Positions 33,801-42,464 of a stretch of 64,000 nt of DNA are shown here, piece after piece. Source of the DNA: Ignavibacteriota bacterium (GTDB lineage Bacteria > Bacteroidota > Ignavibacteria > SZUA-365). The position numbers and the translations under genes were made by a program. Numbering within the stretch: position 1 is the stretch's first letter; the number at the start of each line of letters is the position of its first letter. Location of the stretch: the NCBI GenBank assembly GCA_016218045.1, contig JACRFB010000022.1, forward strand, positions 1-64,000, written 5' to 3'. Under the pieces are notes generated by a model. The model was not told the origin of the DNA and made no database searches. It saw only the letters and a program-made list of their open reading frames with translations.

Positions 33801-36733
33801 AAGTACACTCCCATGTCCCAGGTTGTGTCGATCGCGTTTGCGGCGAGGGTCACAGGCACGGTCCAGCCGTAGGTCGGACCAAACACCGGATTCGCGTCGC
33901 TGTCGAGCTGCGGATTGCCGCCCTGATTCAACAGACTGACAACAAAGCCGGGAGGCGGGAAGAAGCGCGCATAATACGTGCCCGGCTGCAGATTCGTGAA
34001 CTGATAGTAGCCGGGTTGGCTGCTCATGTTGTTGGCGGTCATCACGAAGGGAATCGTGACGTTGGAATTGTTGACGGCCAGATAATCGTCGAAGGTGCCC
34101 GCGGTGACGTCGGGTCCGACGTTCCACAGTTCCACCATCACGCCGTTGAGGCCTGGTTCACCCGCTTCCTGGATGCCGTTCTGATTCAGATCGTTCCAGA
34201 CGTAGTCGCCGTATATCGCGGGATTGGGCTGTTTGATCTCGATGCAGACCTGCTGCGGTTCGGCCGGTCCAATCACCGCATTGTTGTCGGCGCGTTTTGC
34301 GACGTAGCCGAACGAGTTGCAGGCCACTGTGCCGATAGGCGCGCCGATGGGCGCGGTCATAGGCCAGGTAAGCGTGAAGGTCTGCAGCGGCGCGAGTGTC
34401 AATATGCCGAAGTCGAACTTCAGCGAGCGCACCTGCGTGACGTTGTAACCGCCGCCGATGAGCCCGGCATAGGTGTACCACACGGGCGCGACGCAGCCGC
34501 CCGGACCCGCCAGCGTCAGATCGGTGCGGCAGGGATTCGTCTGCAGCGAGTAATACACGGTGACACCCGGGGGCGCGGCAACGGGACCGATGAGATTCGG
34601 TGCCCACTGGCTGTTGCGCGCGGTGCTCCAGTTCACCACACCCACGTCGCCGATGTACGGCAGGATGTCCACAACGAGGATGTCCTTCATCGTGACATTG
34701 CCCGTGTTGGTGATGGTGAGCTGATAATCGACGGCGCCGCCTGACACGGTGTTGCCCGTGGCCGCGTAGGCCGTGTCGAGCGCGCCCTTCACGAGTTTCT
34801 TGGATTCGAGCGTGGGCACGCTGTTGACCACGATACACGCCTGATTCGAGTTCAGCGTCGGATGATTCGATCCGCCGAATGTGAACGTGTTGCAGTAATT
34901 ACCCGGGGCTGTGCCCTGCGCGATCACGGCGTTGAATTCGATGAGATAGATGTACGTCGGTCCCGTGCACGAATTGGCGGGCATCGGCGAACTGAAATTC
35001 CACGTCACTGTTGAGGGTGTGGTCGAGATCGAGGGTCCGAGTGTGGACGGATTCGGTGCGCCGTTGAGACTCGAGTATGTCACACCTCCCGCGTAGCTGA
35101 AGCCGGGCGGCAGATTGTCCACAACCACGGGATTGTTGAGCGGCGCGGTGCCCTGATTGTACAGGTACATGATGTACCGCACGGTGTCGCCGGGGAAGTA
35201 CGGCCCGGTGCTGATGACGCTCTTGTATGTGCTGAGCGACGGAGCGGCCGATGCGACGGTGAACGTCTTGCAGCTCGTGATGGGTGTGAGCGGATTGCCG
35301 CCGAACTGCGAGGTAAGTGTCGCGCAGTTGGTGATGGTGTCGCCCACAAGCACCGGCGCGCTGGTCACGAGGTCGTTGGGCTGCAGCGTGAAGTTGATGG
35401 TGGGCGGCGCGTTTGTCGAGAAGCCCACCGGCACTGTGCCGTAATCCCACTGCAACTGCGTGATGAACTGCACGGGTGGCAGACTGATCGGCGCACTGTA
35501 CACGTTGATCGACGTGTTTGTGGTGTATGTGCCGACCGTGGTCCAGGCCGCGTTGACGTTGGTCCGGTAGCGCACAGTGACGGATCCGCCGCTGAAGTTG
35601 TTATACGAGCCGGTCGTGAAGCTGGTAACCTTCACTTCGGTCGGCAATATGTCGGTGACCTTCATGCTGTCAACCGGCGCGTTGCCCGTATTCGACGGAT
35701 ACAGGTAGTAATATCCGTTACAGCCGGGGATACGATTCGGCATGGGCGACCACCACGGACCCTTGAGGAACTGCACACCCGGAGCCGCGGTGACAAGTGT
35801 CACACACGCCGTGTCGGGCAGCGATATCGGGGACGCGCCGACAGGAGTGCCGTGCAGCGTCGCGCGGTTGCAGACGGTTTGATTCTGCGTGAAGGGCGGC
35901 GAGGGGTACTGCACCGTGAGATAGAAGTCGTAGTAGGCGGGCTGATACCATGGACTCACAGCGATGGTGGGGATGCTCCATGTGACAACACCGGCGAGAT
36001 GCGAGCCGCCGCCCGTGGCGCTGACAAACACCGCCCCCGGAATCAGCGTATCCTTGATGGAGGCGGCGTTCAGGTTCAGTCCGCCGATGTTGTTGCCGGC
36101 GGGATTAATGACACGCAGGCGGTAGATCACGCTGCCGTTCAACGCGTTGCCGATAAAGTGTTCCTTCACAAACGTGAAGCGGTGCACCGCCCGTGCAACA
36201 ACACACACCAGATTGCTCACCGTGGCGGTGGCGTTGGATGCGGTCATGCGGGCCTTGTTGCACACGGTCAGATTGTTGGGTGTCGTGCCCGAGGGGAACA
36301 TCACGTTGATCTGCACGGAACCGGATGAGCCCGCGGGGAGCGGACTGATCATGGTGAGCGTGACAACGCCGGTCGAGGTGTTCACATTGCTGCTCGCCAC
36401 CTGCGCGTTGCCTATGACGGCCGCGCTGGTCCAGTCGAGTCCGGTCGGCAGCGAATCCACGATCACGGCGTTCAGCGCGTCCTGATTCGTGGACGACACG
36501 GTGTAGCTGATCGTGTACGTGAACATCACGCCCGACTGTACGGTGTCGACACTCGACGACTTCGTGAGCGAGAGTGTCGGAGCCAGGAGTTTGGGCGGAT
36601 CACCCGGTACGCGGCTCGCCGCGGCGGCACCTCGGCCGGACGGGAAAGCCAGTGCGCCTGCGACAGACGCGAGGAAAAGGACGGCGAACAACAGTGCCGC
36701 TCCAATATTCGGAAAACGTGACGGTGATCTCAT
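30869..36733 (-). CDS. Very large surface protein with DUF11 and SdrD-type repeats, T9SS domain
   Basis: The product has 1954 residues. ATG 36733 has AGGAG upstream and opens a signal peptide ('GAALLFAVLFLASVAGALAF', 10-29). The first half holds about six DUF11-type beta-sandwich repeats ('SxDTVxxGxxxTYTIxxxNxG'). Three SdrD_B/CNA-B-like domains follow, marked by 'YVWNDLNQNGIQEAGEPGL', 'KFEDKNGNGVQDASEPGL' and 'KFHDVNCDGKWDPATEPTL', which bind calcium in related adhesins. The end ('SSFPNPATGITTVNYML', 'GTYYLRLSAG') is a T9SS sorting domain. Probably a long stalk-like adhesin or sheath component. A long antisense frame is a composition artefact. Confidence 0.9.
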   Translation of the reverse strand: MRSPSRFPNIGAALLFAVLFLASVAGALAFPSGRGAAAASRVPGDPPKLLAPTLSLTKSSSVDTVQSGVMFTYTISYTVSSTNQDALNAVIVDSLPTGLDWTSAAVIGNAQVASSNVNTSTGVVTLTMISPLPAGSSGSVQINVMFPSGTTPNNLTVCNKARMTASNATATVSNLVCVVARAVHRFTFVKEHFIGNALNGSVIYRLRVINPAGNNIGGLNLNAASIKDTLIPGAVFVSATGGGSHLAGVVTWSIPTIAVSPWYQPAYYDFYLTVQYPSPPFTQNQTVCNRATLHGTPVGASPISLPDTACVTLVTAAPGVQFLKGPWWSPMPNRIPGCNGYYYLYPSNTGNAPVDSMKVTDILPTEVKVTSFTTGSYNNFSGGSVTVRYRTNVNAAWTTVGTYTTNTSINVYSAPISLPPVQFITQLQWDYGTVPVGFSTNAPPTINFTLQPNDLVTSAPVLVGDTITNCATLTSQFGGNPLTPITSCKTFTVASAAPSLSTYKSVISTGPYFPGDTVRYIMYLYNQGTAPLNNPVVVDNLPPGFSYAGGVTYSSLNGAPNPSTLGPSISTTPSTVTWNFSSPMPANSCTGPTYIYLIEFNAVIAQGTAPGNYCNTFTFGGSNHPTLNSNQACIVVNSVPTLESKKLVKGALDTAYAATGNTVSGGAVDYQLTITNTGNVTMKDILVVDILPYIGDVGVVNWSTARNSQWAPNLIGPVAAPPGVTVYYSLQTNPCRTDLTLAGPGGCVAPVWYTYAGLIGGGYNVTQVRSLKFDFGILTLAPLQTFTLTWPMTAPIGAPIGTVACNSFGYVAKRADNNAVIGPAEPQQVCIEIKQPNPAIYGDYVWNDLNQNGIQEAGEPGLNGVMVELWNVGPDVTAGTFDDYLAVNNSNVTIPFVMTANNMSSQPGYYQFTNLQPGTYYARFFPPPGFVVSLLNQGGNPQLDSDANPVFGPTYGWTVPVTLAANAIDTTWDMGVYFREQTPQNCKEYRAQALPIQGQKDCCWNVRFTRTTAVSSIRFTIQPANTITSTVPPAGWIATPQGGVYPTPSVTLVPPSAGNGIDTAMFCFNMVTPPVQLLFVEWLDAQGAVICRDTARIDCTPNTNTGNTGGVKFEDKNGNGVQDASEPGLADWPITLIPVGGGRPLITRTDARGRYRFDGIAPGTYHIVEEQRVGWAQTSPASGAHTIVVPPVDTSDHDFGNTTIPCTTPTDTINLSLGTTDNFVGPEASVIGPALTAWNSTNYNLPTIGFDRWNQEPMGWFFGQTFTGYAQQGCFVMGARLRIRLKAIGTGAANDGIGIVAGPNLAWYLPITGVSSNGFWAPNQTETIVLDLGNLPMGTNGATSVLAAIASGTFNIFVQNNTAVDFVELQIYICCPDELGTATLQGVKFHDVNCDGKWDPATEPTLPNWTINLSNGQTATTNNAGQWTLTVPAPGSYTVSEATVYPWYQSFPTSPGTYTVSVVPGQTVSNLNFGNCLKDTIIVVPVEHCDSLIGASLDTACCQYNFTIANNVASPITSISWSLVGATLNSMTTTPCTPVAAPAPGSTSGVLLFSPACVGNLGFNISVTPLLPSGLVGLQLVVHHGDKDSCVLITRFECDRTPLTRCDSVTVKPFVFVGLDLSGRTFTVYNVKVPVSPIVWIDIKPTPPPAFLQGGGLVIDGIGTPWSVPYTRIPLAGLISANTTVKFNLGVDYTLGWTGAITLVIHHADGDSCTYTYGPWSATPPTGGGTVVALPIQKRVYANRLRLQNTGQNTAVKWVSVQVVDRDDRIVGASGKYWDGTTLESGYARLSEYEQGQTEALFEFAERIAPGAVSPFFNLVVARDSAKSGAPTIRWTTYDGQGNALATDTVRITTQVLSIRGEQGSLPEGFDLLSSFPNPATGITTVNYMLGTAGDVILELYNHLGEQRAILDQGLRQRGLQSVQFNTSGLPAGTYYLRLSAGDAAVVRPMVVVK

Positions 36734-36910
36734 GATGTTACTCCTGACGGATTCTGAACGAACGAGCTCTTTCGAACGAAAGAACAATCCAAAACGAAAC
36801 ACGTCCCCGAAAATGGGAGCACCCGCTCCGATTCGGGGTTCTCCCACCGCTTCCGCGCTTTCACGTGCGGTTGCCGGCGAGGGAGGTAATGTGCTTCAGG
36901 CTGGACGGGA

Positions 36911-36940
36911 GAAATATAGAGAATAAATATCCCAAATCAA
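36911..36940 (-). promoter_or_regulatory. Candidate promoter of the giant surface protein gene
   Basis: On the minus strand TTG, exactly 19 bases, then TATATTTC fits TTG-N19-TAnnTTTG in an AT-rich patch that stands out from its surroundings. It would give an untranslated leader of about 170 bases. Confidence 0.45.
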
Positions 36941-36993
36941 GGTAAATCGGCGAATTTCCGATCCGCCCGCCTGTTATGGTTTGGAGATGTGTT

Positions 36994-38244
36994 TCAGAGA
37001 TTGATGCCGAGCGAGAGTCCGACACTGTACGAGGTCAGTCCGAGATCGAACGGCGCGACGACCGCGTATATGCTGCGCTCGTAGTCCATCACCTTTTGTT
37101 CGGGAATGCGGACGGATCCGGCCGTAAGCATGTCGACATGCAGACCCAGTGACGTGCCGCGGTCGAGCGCGTATTCGATGCCGCAGAACACCGTGCCTCC
37201 GGCCTGCGACTTCTGCAGCAGTTCCTCCTTGCCGGTCCGCAGATCATACCCGTTCACGTCGACGCGCAGTGAGGCGAGTCCGACCCCCGCGCCCACATGC
37301 ACGGAGATGCGATCACTCGGGCGGTACACGGTGTACTGTCCCGCCAGCATGACGAGTTCGAGCGTGCACTGGTTCGTGAGTGTCTGCACCACCGGCTGCG
37401 GGGGATTGCCCGGTCGCGTGTACGCGAGCGATTCGGTGAACCGCTGCACCCCGTCCCCCGCGTAGCCGATTCCCACTTCCACATCGTTGCTCACCGAATA
37501 ACCGACACGCAGCGAGCGTCCGAGATTGATCGACGTCATGTCGAGCGTTTCATCCGAGTAATAATAATTCTGCTTCGGCGCGTCGAGCGCGATGCCGTAT
37601 TTGGCGTGCTCGTTGTGCCAGTCGTCCTTGGCGCCGCCGAAGACAAAGGCGGCGGCGCTGCGGATGTGCCAGCGCGGCCGCGAGGCGTCGAGAAGGCGGC
37701 GCCACAGGCGTTCGTTTTCCGTACCGTCGAGCGCGATGGCCGGTCCGGGTTGCTGTTCTCGCTGGGCGAGCAGTCCGGCCGCCGCCGCCGCACCCGCTGC
37801 CAGCAGCACCGAGATGGGGGAGAGCGACGGAAACACCGCCTGGTTATCGTAGTTCGTCGCCGTGCCCACGTAGTAGCCGGGTGTGCCCTTCGGCGAGAAC
37901 GCCACCATCGACACCATGAACAACGTGCCCGCAAAAGCCGTGCGGAATGCGCTGCCATGGGGAATCTCGCGGATCAGGGCCACATCCTTCGCGGCGAGCC
38001 GCATGTCGCGCAATGTGCCCGAGATCAGAATCTCCCCGTCGCGCCAGCGGATGGAGGACGCGTCCGCCGACACGATGGTCCCGTTGCGCAAGGTCAGCAG
38101 CCATTCCGAAAACATGTCGGACGGCAGGCTGGTGGAATACAGGGTGCCCGGCCCGCCGGGCCGTAGTGTGTCGGCGCTCTGCGCGCGGAGCAGACCCGAC
38201 GCTGCGACGCACAATACCATCACAAACAGAATACGATGTTTCAT
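36994..38244 (-). CDS. Outer-membrane beta-barrel-like protein
   Basis: The 416-residue protein has a signal peptide (1-21, 'ILFVMVLCVAASGLLRAQ'). Residues 45-95 form a small domain ('LTLRNGTIVSADASSIRWRDGEILI'), followed by a hydrophobic stretch at about 100-160. The rest is alternating aromatic strands of an 8- to 12-stranded barrel ('INLGRSLRVGYSVSNDVEVGIGYAG', ending 'SVGLSLGINL'). The barrel ends with a hydrophobic residue as is usual for BAM substrates. No specific function can be assigned. Confidence 0.75.
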   Translation of the reverse strand: MKHRILFVMVLCVAASGLLRAQSADTLRPGGPGTLYSTSLPSDMFSEWLLTLRNGTIVSADASSIRWRDGEILISGTLRDMRLAAKDVALIREIPHGSAFRTAFAGTLFMVSMVAFSPKGTPGYYVGTATNYDNQAVFPSLSPISVLLAAGAAAAAGLLAQREQQPGPAIALDGTENERLWRRLLDASRPRWHIRSAAAFVFGGAKDDWHNEHAKYGIALDAPKQNYYYSDETLDMTSINLGRSLRVGYSVSNDVEVGIGYAGDGVQRFTESLAYTRPGNPPQPVVQTLTNQCTLELVMLAGQYTVYRPSDRISVHVGAGVGLASLRVDVNGYDLRTGKEELLQKSQAGGTVFCGIEYALDRGTSLGLHVDMLTAGSVRIPEQKVMDYERSIYAVVAPFDLGLTSYSVGLSLGINL

Positions 38245-38471
38245 GGGAGACTCCTTCGACTACAGGGGAGTTGGCCGGGCTGCGGCGCTGCGCGCAAACT
38301 ACGCAGCGCGACGTCCGCCCGCAATGCCGTTTCATGGTATGATGAGTAAAAGACTTTGCCTTTCCTTTTGCTTCTTTTTACCGTACAATTGCAAAACGAC
38401 CGTACGCGTACTCCACTCTTCCATCCCGCAGAACACGGACGCGGGATGTGTATGTCCTGAAGGAACCTGCC

Positions 38472-39629
38472 ATGATATCGCGCCGTTTCGTGCTCTTCGC
38501 CTTCACGTTCGCCCTCCTTGCCGTGGGCTGGCGTGCACCGATGTCGGCTCCCGCCGTGCGTGTGGATTTCGGCAAGATCTATCTGACTCCCACCCACCTG
38601 TATGTCGGCGAGATGTATCAGGGCATCAACATTTACGATGTGCGCGACCCGGCCGCGATACGCAGCGTGGGGTATGTGCCGCTGGAAGGCAACCTCGACG
38701 TCGTCGGCACGGGCACGGTGATGTATGCGGACAATTACGAGGACCTGCTCGTGTTCGACTGCACGGATCCCGCCGCACCCGTGGTAATCGATTCGCTGCA
38801 GAAGGTGTTCACCGGCCACACAAAGCCGCAGCCGATCGTGTACGGTGTCAACGAGAACACCTACGGCGGCAGCAGCGGCTGCTCGGGTTCGGATGGATGC
38901 GGCACCGCGCCGCCGCAGTACGATATGACCGACGGCGGACGCAACACGGGCGGCAGCGGCGGAGCGTCGGGACAGTCGGGATCGATGTCGCGATTTGCGA
39001 TCGTGGATCACTACCTCTACTGCATCGACGTGGCGAATCTCGTGGTGTTCGACATCATACAGCCGCGCGCGCCGAAACTTGTGGGCAAGGTCTCCATCGG
39101 CTTCGGCATCGAGACGTTGTTCCCCTACGAGAACTACCTCTTCATCGGCAGCCAGACGGGCATGTTCATTTTCGACGCCCGCGATGTGCGGCTTCCGATC
39201 AAGGTGTCGGAATTCCGCCACGCCCGGGCCTGCGATCCCGTCGTTGTGGAAAGTGAGCGCGCCTATGTGACGCTGCGCAACGGCACCCGCTGCGGTGAAT
39301 CCGAAAACGAACTGCACATCGTGGACATTGCAGACGTGAAGAGTCCGATGCTCCTCGCGAGCCATGGACTCGACGGACCACAGGGACTCTCCGTGCGCAA
39401 CAGCATGGTGATCGTGTGTGACGCCAACGACGTCAAGATACTCGACGTCCGCAACGAGAAGTCGCCCGTCCCCGTGTCGAGTATTCCCGTCGCAAACGGC
39501 TACGATGTTATCTGGTCGGGCGATCTCCTCGTGATTGTTGCGCCGAACGGCTTGTATCTGTACGATGTCGCTGATCCGGCGCAGCCGCGACAGTTGGCGA
39601 TGGTGAGTAATGTGCGGAAGGCGGCGTGA
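38472..39629 (+). CDS. LVIVD-repeat exported beta-propeller protein
   Basis: The 385-residue product starts at ATG 38472 with AAGGA upstream; ATG 38448 would add eight residues. A signal-like hydrophobic segment (residues 5-20) is followed by repeats such as 'GINIYDVRDPAAI', 'DLLVFDCTDPAAP', 'NLVVFDIIQPRAP' and 'GLYLYDVADPAQP', the LVIVD pattern that builds propeller blades. A Gly/Ser-rich loop at about 130-170 contains two cysteines. There is no T9SS domain, so it may stay in the periplasm. Function unknown. Confidence 0.8.
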   Translation: MISRRFVLFAFTFALLAVGWRAPMSAPAVRVDFGKIYLTPTHLYVGEMYQGINIYDVRDPAAIRSVGYVPLEGNLDVVGTGTVMYADNYEDLLVFDCTDPAAPVVIDSLQKVFTGHTKPQPIVYGVNENTYGGSSGCSGSDGCGTAPPQYDMTDGGRNTGGSGGASGQSGSMSRFAIVDHYLYCIDVANLVVFDIIQPRAPKLVGKVSIGFGIETLFPYENYLFIGSQTGMFIFDARDVRLPIKVSEFRHARACDPVVVESERAYVTLRNGTRCGESENELHIVDIADVKSPMLLASHGLDGPQGLSVRNSMVIVCDANDVKILDVRNEKSPVPVSSIPVANGYDVIWSGDLLVIVAPNGLYLYDVADPAQPRQLAMVSNVRKAA

Positions 39630-39635
39630 CGGCTG

Positions 39636-39770
39636 ATGGTGAAGGTGGAAGGTGGAAGGTGGAATGTGGAAAGTAGAAGGTGGAAGGTGGAAGGTAGAAA
39701 GTGGAAGGTGGAAGGTAGAAAGTGGAAGGTGGAAGGTGGAAGGTGGAAAGTGGAAGGTGGAAGGTGGAAG
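39636..39770. repeat. 7-nt tandem array (ggtggaa type), about 19 units
   Basis: Units ggtggaa, agtggaa, ggtagaa and similar run with a 7-base period from just after the LVIVD gene stop to just before the next gene. Open frames reading 'VEGGRWKVESGRWKV' are artefacts of the array. Confidence 0.9.
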
Positions 39771-39802
39771 ACGCAAATTCAATTTCTATAGACGGAGGAA
39801 CA

Positions 39803-40393
39803 GTGAAGCACAAACTCCTTTTTCCGGTGATTGTTTTCGCAACAGCGTTGCTGTCGTTTACGGCGGCGGCGCAGCATCGGCATACAAGCGCGGGCAGCAT
39901 CGCAGCGGGGTGGGACGGAACCTGCACCAGCGCGCCCGTGAGTCATGGAGACTATCCGTGGAATGGCGCATCGTGCGGCAGCGCGTCGTGTACACATAAT
40001 GGGGCATGCACTTCTGGCAGGAACACGTGTGACGGTCGCATGGATTGTGCGGGAGGCCAGAGTTGCGGCAGCGGGCACGCGCATGTGAAGCAATCGAAAT
40101 ACGGCGCGTCGTGGTGCCAGACCTGCTCGCACGAGCATTGCCTGCCCGGTCACCTCTACGCCAAGAACTGCTCGATGATCGACGCTCTGCAGGCCACATA
40201 CTGCGTGTCGACGAAATACCTCGTGTCGTTGCGTGAGCGCAACAACCAGTCCTACCGTCACGCCTGCGCAACGGGCGGACGCGGCTGTCCGACCTGCGCA
40301 CCTCCGCGCGACTACGCGCGGCGCGGCACACTCGAAGCCATACACGGCGAGCTTGCGGGTTTGCAGGAGCGCTGCGATTTCGGCCGCGAGTAA
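39803..40393 (+). CDS. Secreted cysteine-rich protein
   Basis: The 196-residue product starts at GTG 39803 behind GAGGAA. The signal peptide is clear ('LLFPVIVFATALLSFTAAAQ'). The mature part has 16 cysteines in about 175 residues, many in short spacings ('CGSASCTHNGAC', 'CQTCSHEHC', 'CPTCAPP'), and many His and Gly, suggesting disulfide crosslinks or metal binding. I do not recognise the family. It is followed 19 bases later by another exported protein, so the two may be co-transcribed. Confidence 0.7.
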   Translation: MKHKLLFPVIVFATALLSFTAAAQHRHTSAGSIAAGWDGTCTSAPVSHGDYPWNGASCGSASCTHNGACTSGRNTCDGRMDCAGGQSCGSGHAHVKQSKYGASWCQTCSHEHCLPGHLYAKNCSMIDALQATYCVSTKYLVSLRERNNQSYRHACATGGRGCPTCAPPRDYARRGTLEAIHGELAGLQERCDFGRE

Positions 40394-40412
40394 GGCCGAT
40401 ACGGTCCGGCTC

Positions 40413-41537
40413 ATGACATTTCGTCACAGGACCGCCGCGGCGGCCGCCGTGCTGCTGTTCGCCTGCTCCACCCTGCAGGCGCAGATCGACATCACGTCGC
40501 AGGCGCTGCCGCGTATCTCGCGGGGCATGACGAGTATGGACATCGCCATATTCGGCGTGCGGCTCGGAATGGCGTGGGACGACGCGCGCTTCATTCTCGA
40601 CCGCGACCGCGTGCCGTATCTCTTCACGCATTCACTTCCGTTGCGTGTGTATCTGCCGCCGGAAAATCCGAGCTGGTATTTCGGACTCAATCCCTCGTCC
40701 TACGAGGTCGAGGAGATGGGCATCTGTGGCGACGAACATGTGCCGCGGCCCAACCGCCTGCTTGCCGACGGTCAGCGCTGGAAACTCACCACCGCGCGCG
40801 CGCAGTTCTTCGGCTACGAGGGCGACTTCATCCGCAACGAGGAAGGGGAGGGCATTCACTATCCCGACATCGGCTTCGCGCTGAAATGTATCGACGGCAG
40901 CGGCTTCCGCTTTGTCATGCTCAAACCCACGGGCTGGCATCCGCGACCGCCCTCGTTTCCACCGTTGACCGTATCGATACCGTTTTTTGTCACAGGATAT
41001 TGGAAGCCCAACACCTCGGCGAATCTCGCCGAATTGCGCGCGGCCTATGCCTCAGGCGGCCTGCGCGCCGCGGGTATCATCAATCCCGGCGACGAGGATT
41101 ACGAGGCGCTCGCGCTCGATGTGGACCGTGCCGTGGCCGGCCTCGCGCGCGCGATCGAATCGCGGCTGATGGTGCTTGCACCCTTTTTCAGCGAGGTGTC
41201 GGTGGTGCTCACCACGGTGTCGGGTTTTTCGGATCCGCGTCTCCCGCGCGGTGGACGCTATCTCGGACCGATGGTACGCACCGGCGCGTTCACGATTCCC
41301 GACAAGGCGCGTATCGACGGAGCGGCGGGCAATCTGCTGCTCTCGCGTCTGCGCGCGGTGTACACCACACGCGAATTGGAAAAGGCGCTCGCCTCGTCCG
41401 CGGTGTATCAGCGTTTCAAAAGTGCTGGACGCATCCGCTGGGTGCCGGAGGGGCATGGCACACGCGACGGCAATCGCGACAACGTCCGCCAGAGGCGGGC
41501 CGAGATCGTGATGCGTGTCGAATACCGCAAACCCTGA
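40413..41537 (+). CDS. Exported protein with OmpA-like C-terminus
   Basis: The 374-residue protein has a signal peptide (1-24, ending 'ACSTLQAQ'). The middle, with 'YFGLNPSSYEVEEMGICGDEHV', is unrecognised. The C-terminal 60-70 residues ('LLSRLRAVYTTRELEKAL', then 'VPEGHGTRDGNRDNVRQRRAE') follow the OmpA-like peptidoglycan-binding pattern, with the Asn and Arg residues in the final helix. It may connect an envelope structure to the cell wall. ATG 40413 begins right at the signal peptide. Confidence 0.65.
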   Translation: MTFRHRTAAAAAVLLFACSTLQAQIDITSQALPRISRGMTSMDIAIFGVRLGMAWDDARFILDRDRVPYLFTHSLPLRVYLPPENPSWYFGLNPSSYEVEEMGICGDEHVPRPNRLLADGQRWKLTTARAQFFGYEGDFIRNEEGEGIHYPDIGFALKCIDGSGFRFVMLKPTGWHPRPPSFPPLTVSIPFFVTGYWKPNTSANLAELRAAYASGGLRAAGIINPGDEDYEALALDVDRAVAGLARAIESRLMVLAPFFSEVSVVLTTVSGFSDPRLPRGGRYLGPMVRTGAFTIPDKARIDGAAGNLLLSRLRAVYTTRELEKALASSAVYQRFKSAGRIRWVPEGHGTRDGNRDNVRQRRAEIVMRVEYRKP

Positions 41538-41547
41538 AGCGCCGCCG

Positions 41548-42186
41548 CTACCGTCTTGCGCCGAGTTCCGCGATCTCGGCATCGATCAGGGCGACCACCG
41601 CGGGGGGCGCGGCTTTCTGCACGCTGCGGTGCAGCAACTCTATCTCCTTGCTGTTCATCGCGCGCAGCATGAGGCGCAGCCAGATCTTGTAGCGCTCGGG
41701 CGTCTGTTTGGCCTGTATGCCGCTGCGGATGGCGAGGATCTGTTCGTCGCTGAGATATTTCCAGGTGGCGGGAAGCGCCGTGTCTTCCTCGCGGTTCATG
41801 TGATGCAGTTGTGATGCGACCAGCGTGTTGAAACTGCGCAGCAGTTCCGCGCCGGCAATGTGTTTATCCGCCGCGCCGGCGTTGCGCAGCGTCTCGATCG
41901 CGTCCTTCACTGAGTACGACACACTGGCGAGCTGTTCATGATCGATGCTCAGCATGCGCAACGTGCCCGGCTCCATCACCTGCACCGCGGGGAAAATGGA
42001 CGTGTCTTCATGCACGCCGTGTTCGTCGAGCAGGTCGAGGCACAATAGCACACGCGCGATGATGGCGGTCTCTTCGTCGCTGCGCGAGAAGTCCGTCCGC
42101 TGCATGTCGGCCGCCAGCTCGTAGAGCATGAGGCGCAGTCCCTTGTGGATGTGTGTGAAGAGGTCGGGTCGTTGTATCTGGTGCAT
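41548..42186 (-). CDS. Hemerythrin HHE-domain protein
   Basis: This 212-residue helical protein has histidines placed for a di-iron centre: 'FTHIHKGLRLML', 'DEHGVHEDTSIFP', 'SIDHEQLAS' and 'LHHMNREEDTALP'. Hemerythrin-like proteins bind oxygen or nitric oxide or sense iron and redox state. The C-terminal 50 residues are a helical extension ('YKIWLRLMLRAMNSKEI'). ATG 42186 has AACAGG upstream. Its stop faces the previous gene's stop. Confidence 0.85.
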   Translation of the reverse strand: MHQIQRPDLFTHIHKGLRLMLYELAADMQRTDFSRSDEETAIIARVLLCLDLLDEHGVHEDTSIFPAVQVMEPGTLRMLSIDHEQLASVSYSVKDAIETLRNAGAADKHIAGAELLRSFNTLVASQLHHMNREEDTALPATWKYLSDEQILAIRSGIQAKQTPERYKIWLRLMLRAMNSKEIELLHRSVQKAAPPAVVALIDAEIAELGARR

Positions 42187-42320
42187 GATTCACCTGTTCG
42201 TGGCTGAAGGAAACGCGCGCGGCCACGTGAGCTGTTCCGCGCCGGCAGGCATACCGTCGACCGCATGTGTCAGGCGGACGTGTTTCCTGTATAAATGTGG
42301 AGTCGAGCGACAGTCCCGGA

Positions 42321-42350
42321 TAAAGTATATCCGTTTTATGCTTTCTGCAA
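42321..42350 (-). promoter_or_regulatory. Candidate promoter of the hemerythrin gene
   Basis: On the minus strand TTG, 18 bases, then TATACTTT fits the Bacteroidota promoter pattern. The start would lie about 125 bases before the ATG. Confidence 0.4.
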
Positions 42351-42464
42351 GAGTGTTCCGAAAAAAATGTCGTGCAAAAATACGGGACATCACGCACGCG
42401 CGCGGATACACGACGAGCCGTCCTACTGCCGCAGGAGCAGCCCCTGCGGGGGAATTCGGGCTGT

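Noticed and set aside
32270-34744. 824-codon frame antisense to the giant surface protein
   Set aside because: The minus-strand product has a signal peptide, recognisable domains and a sorting domain; the antisense frame is open only because of high GC and codon bias.
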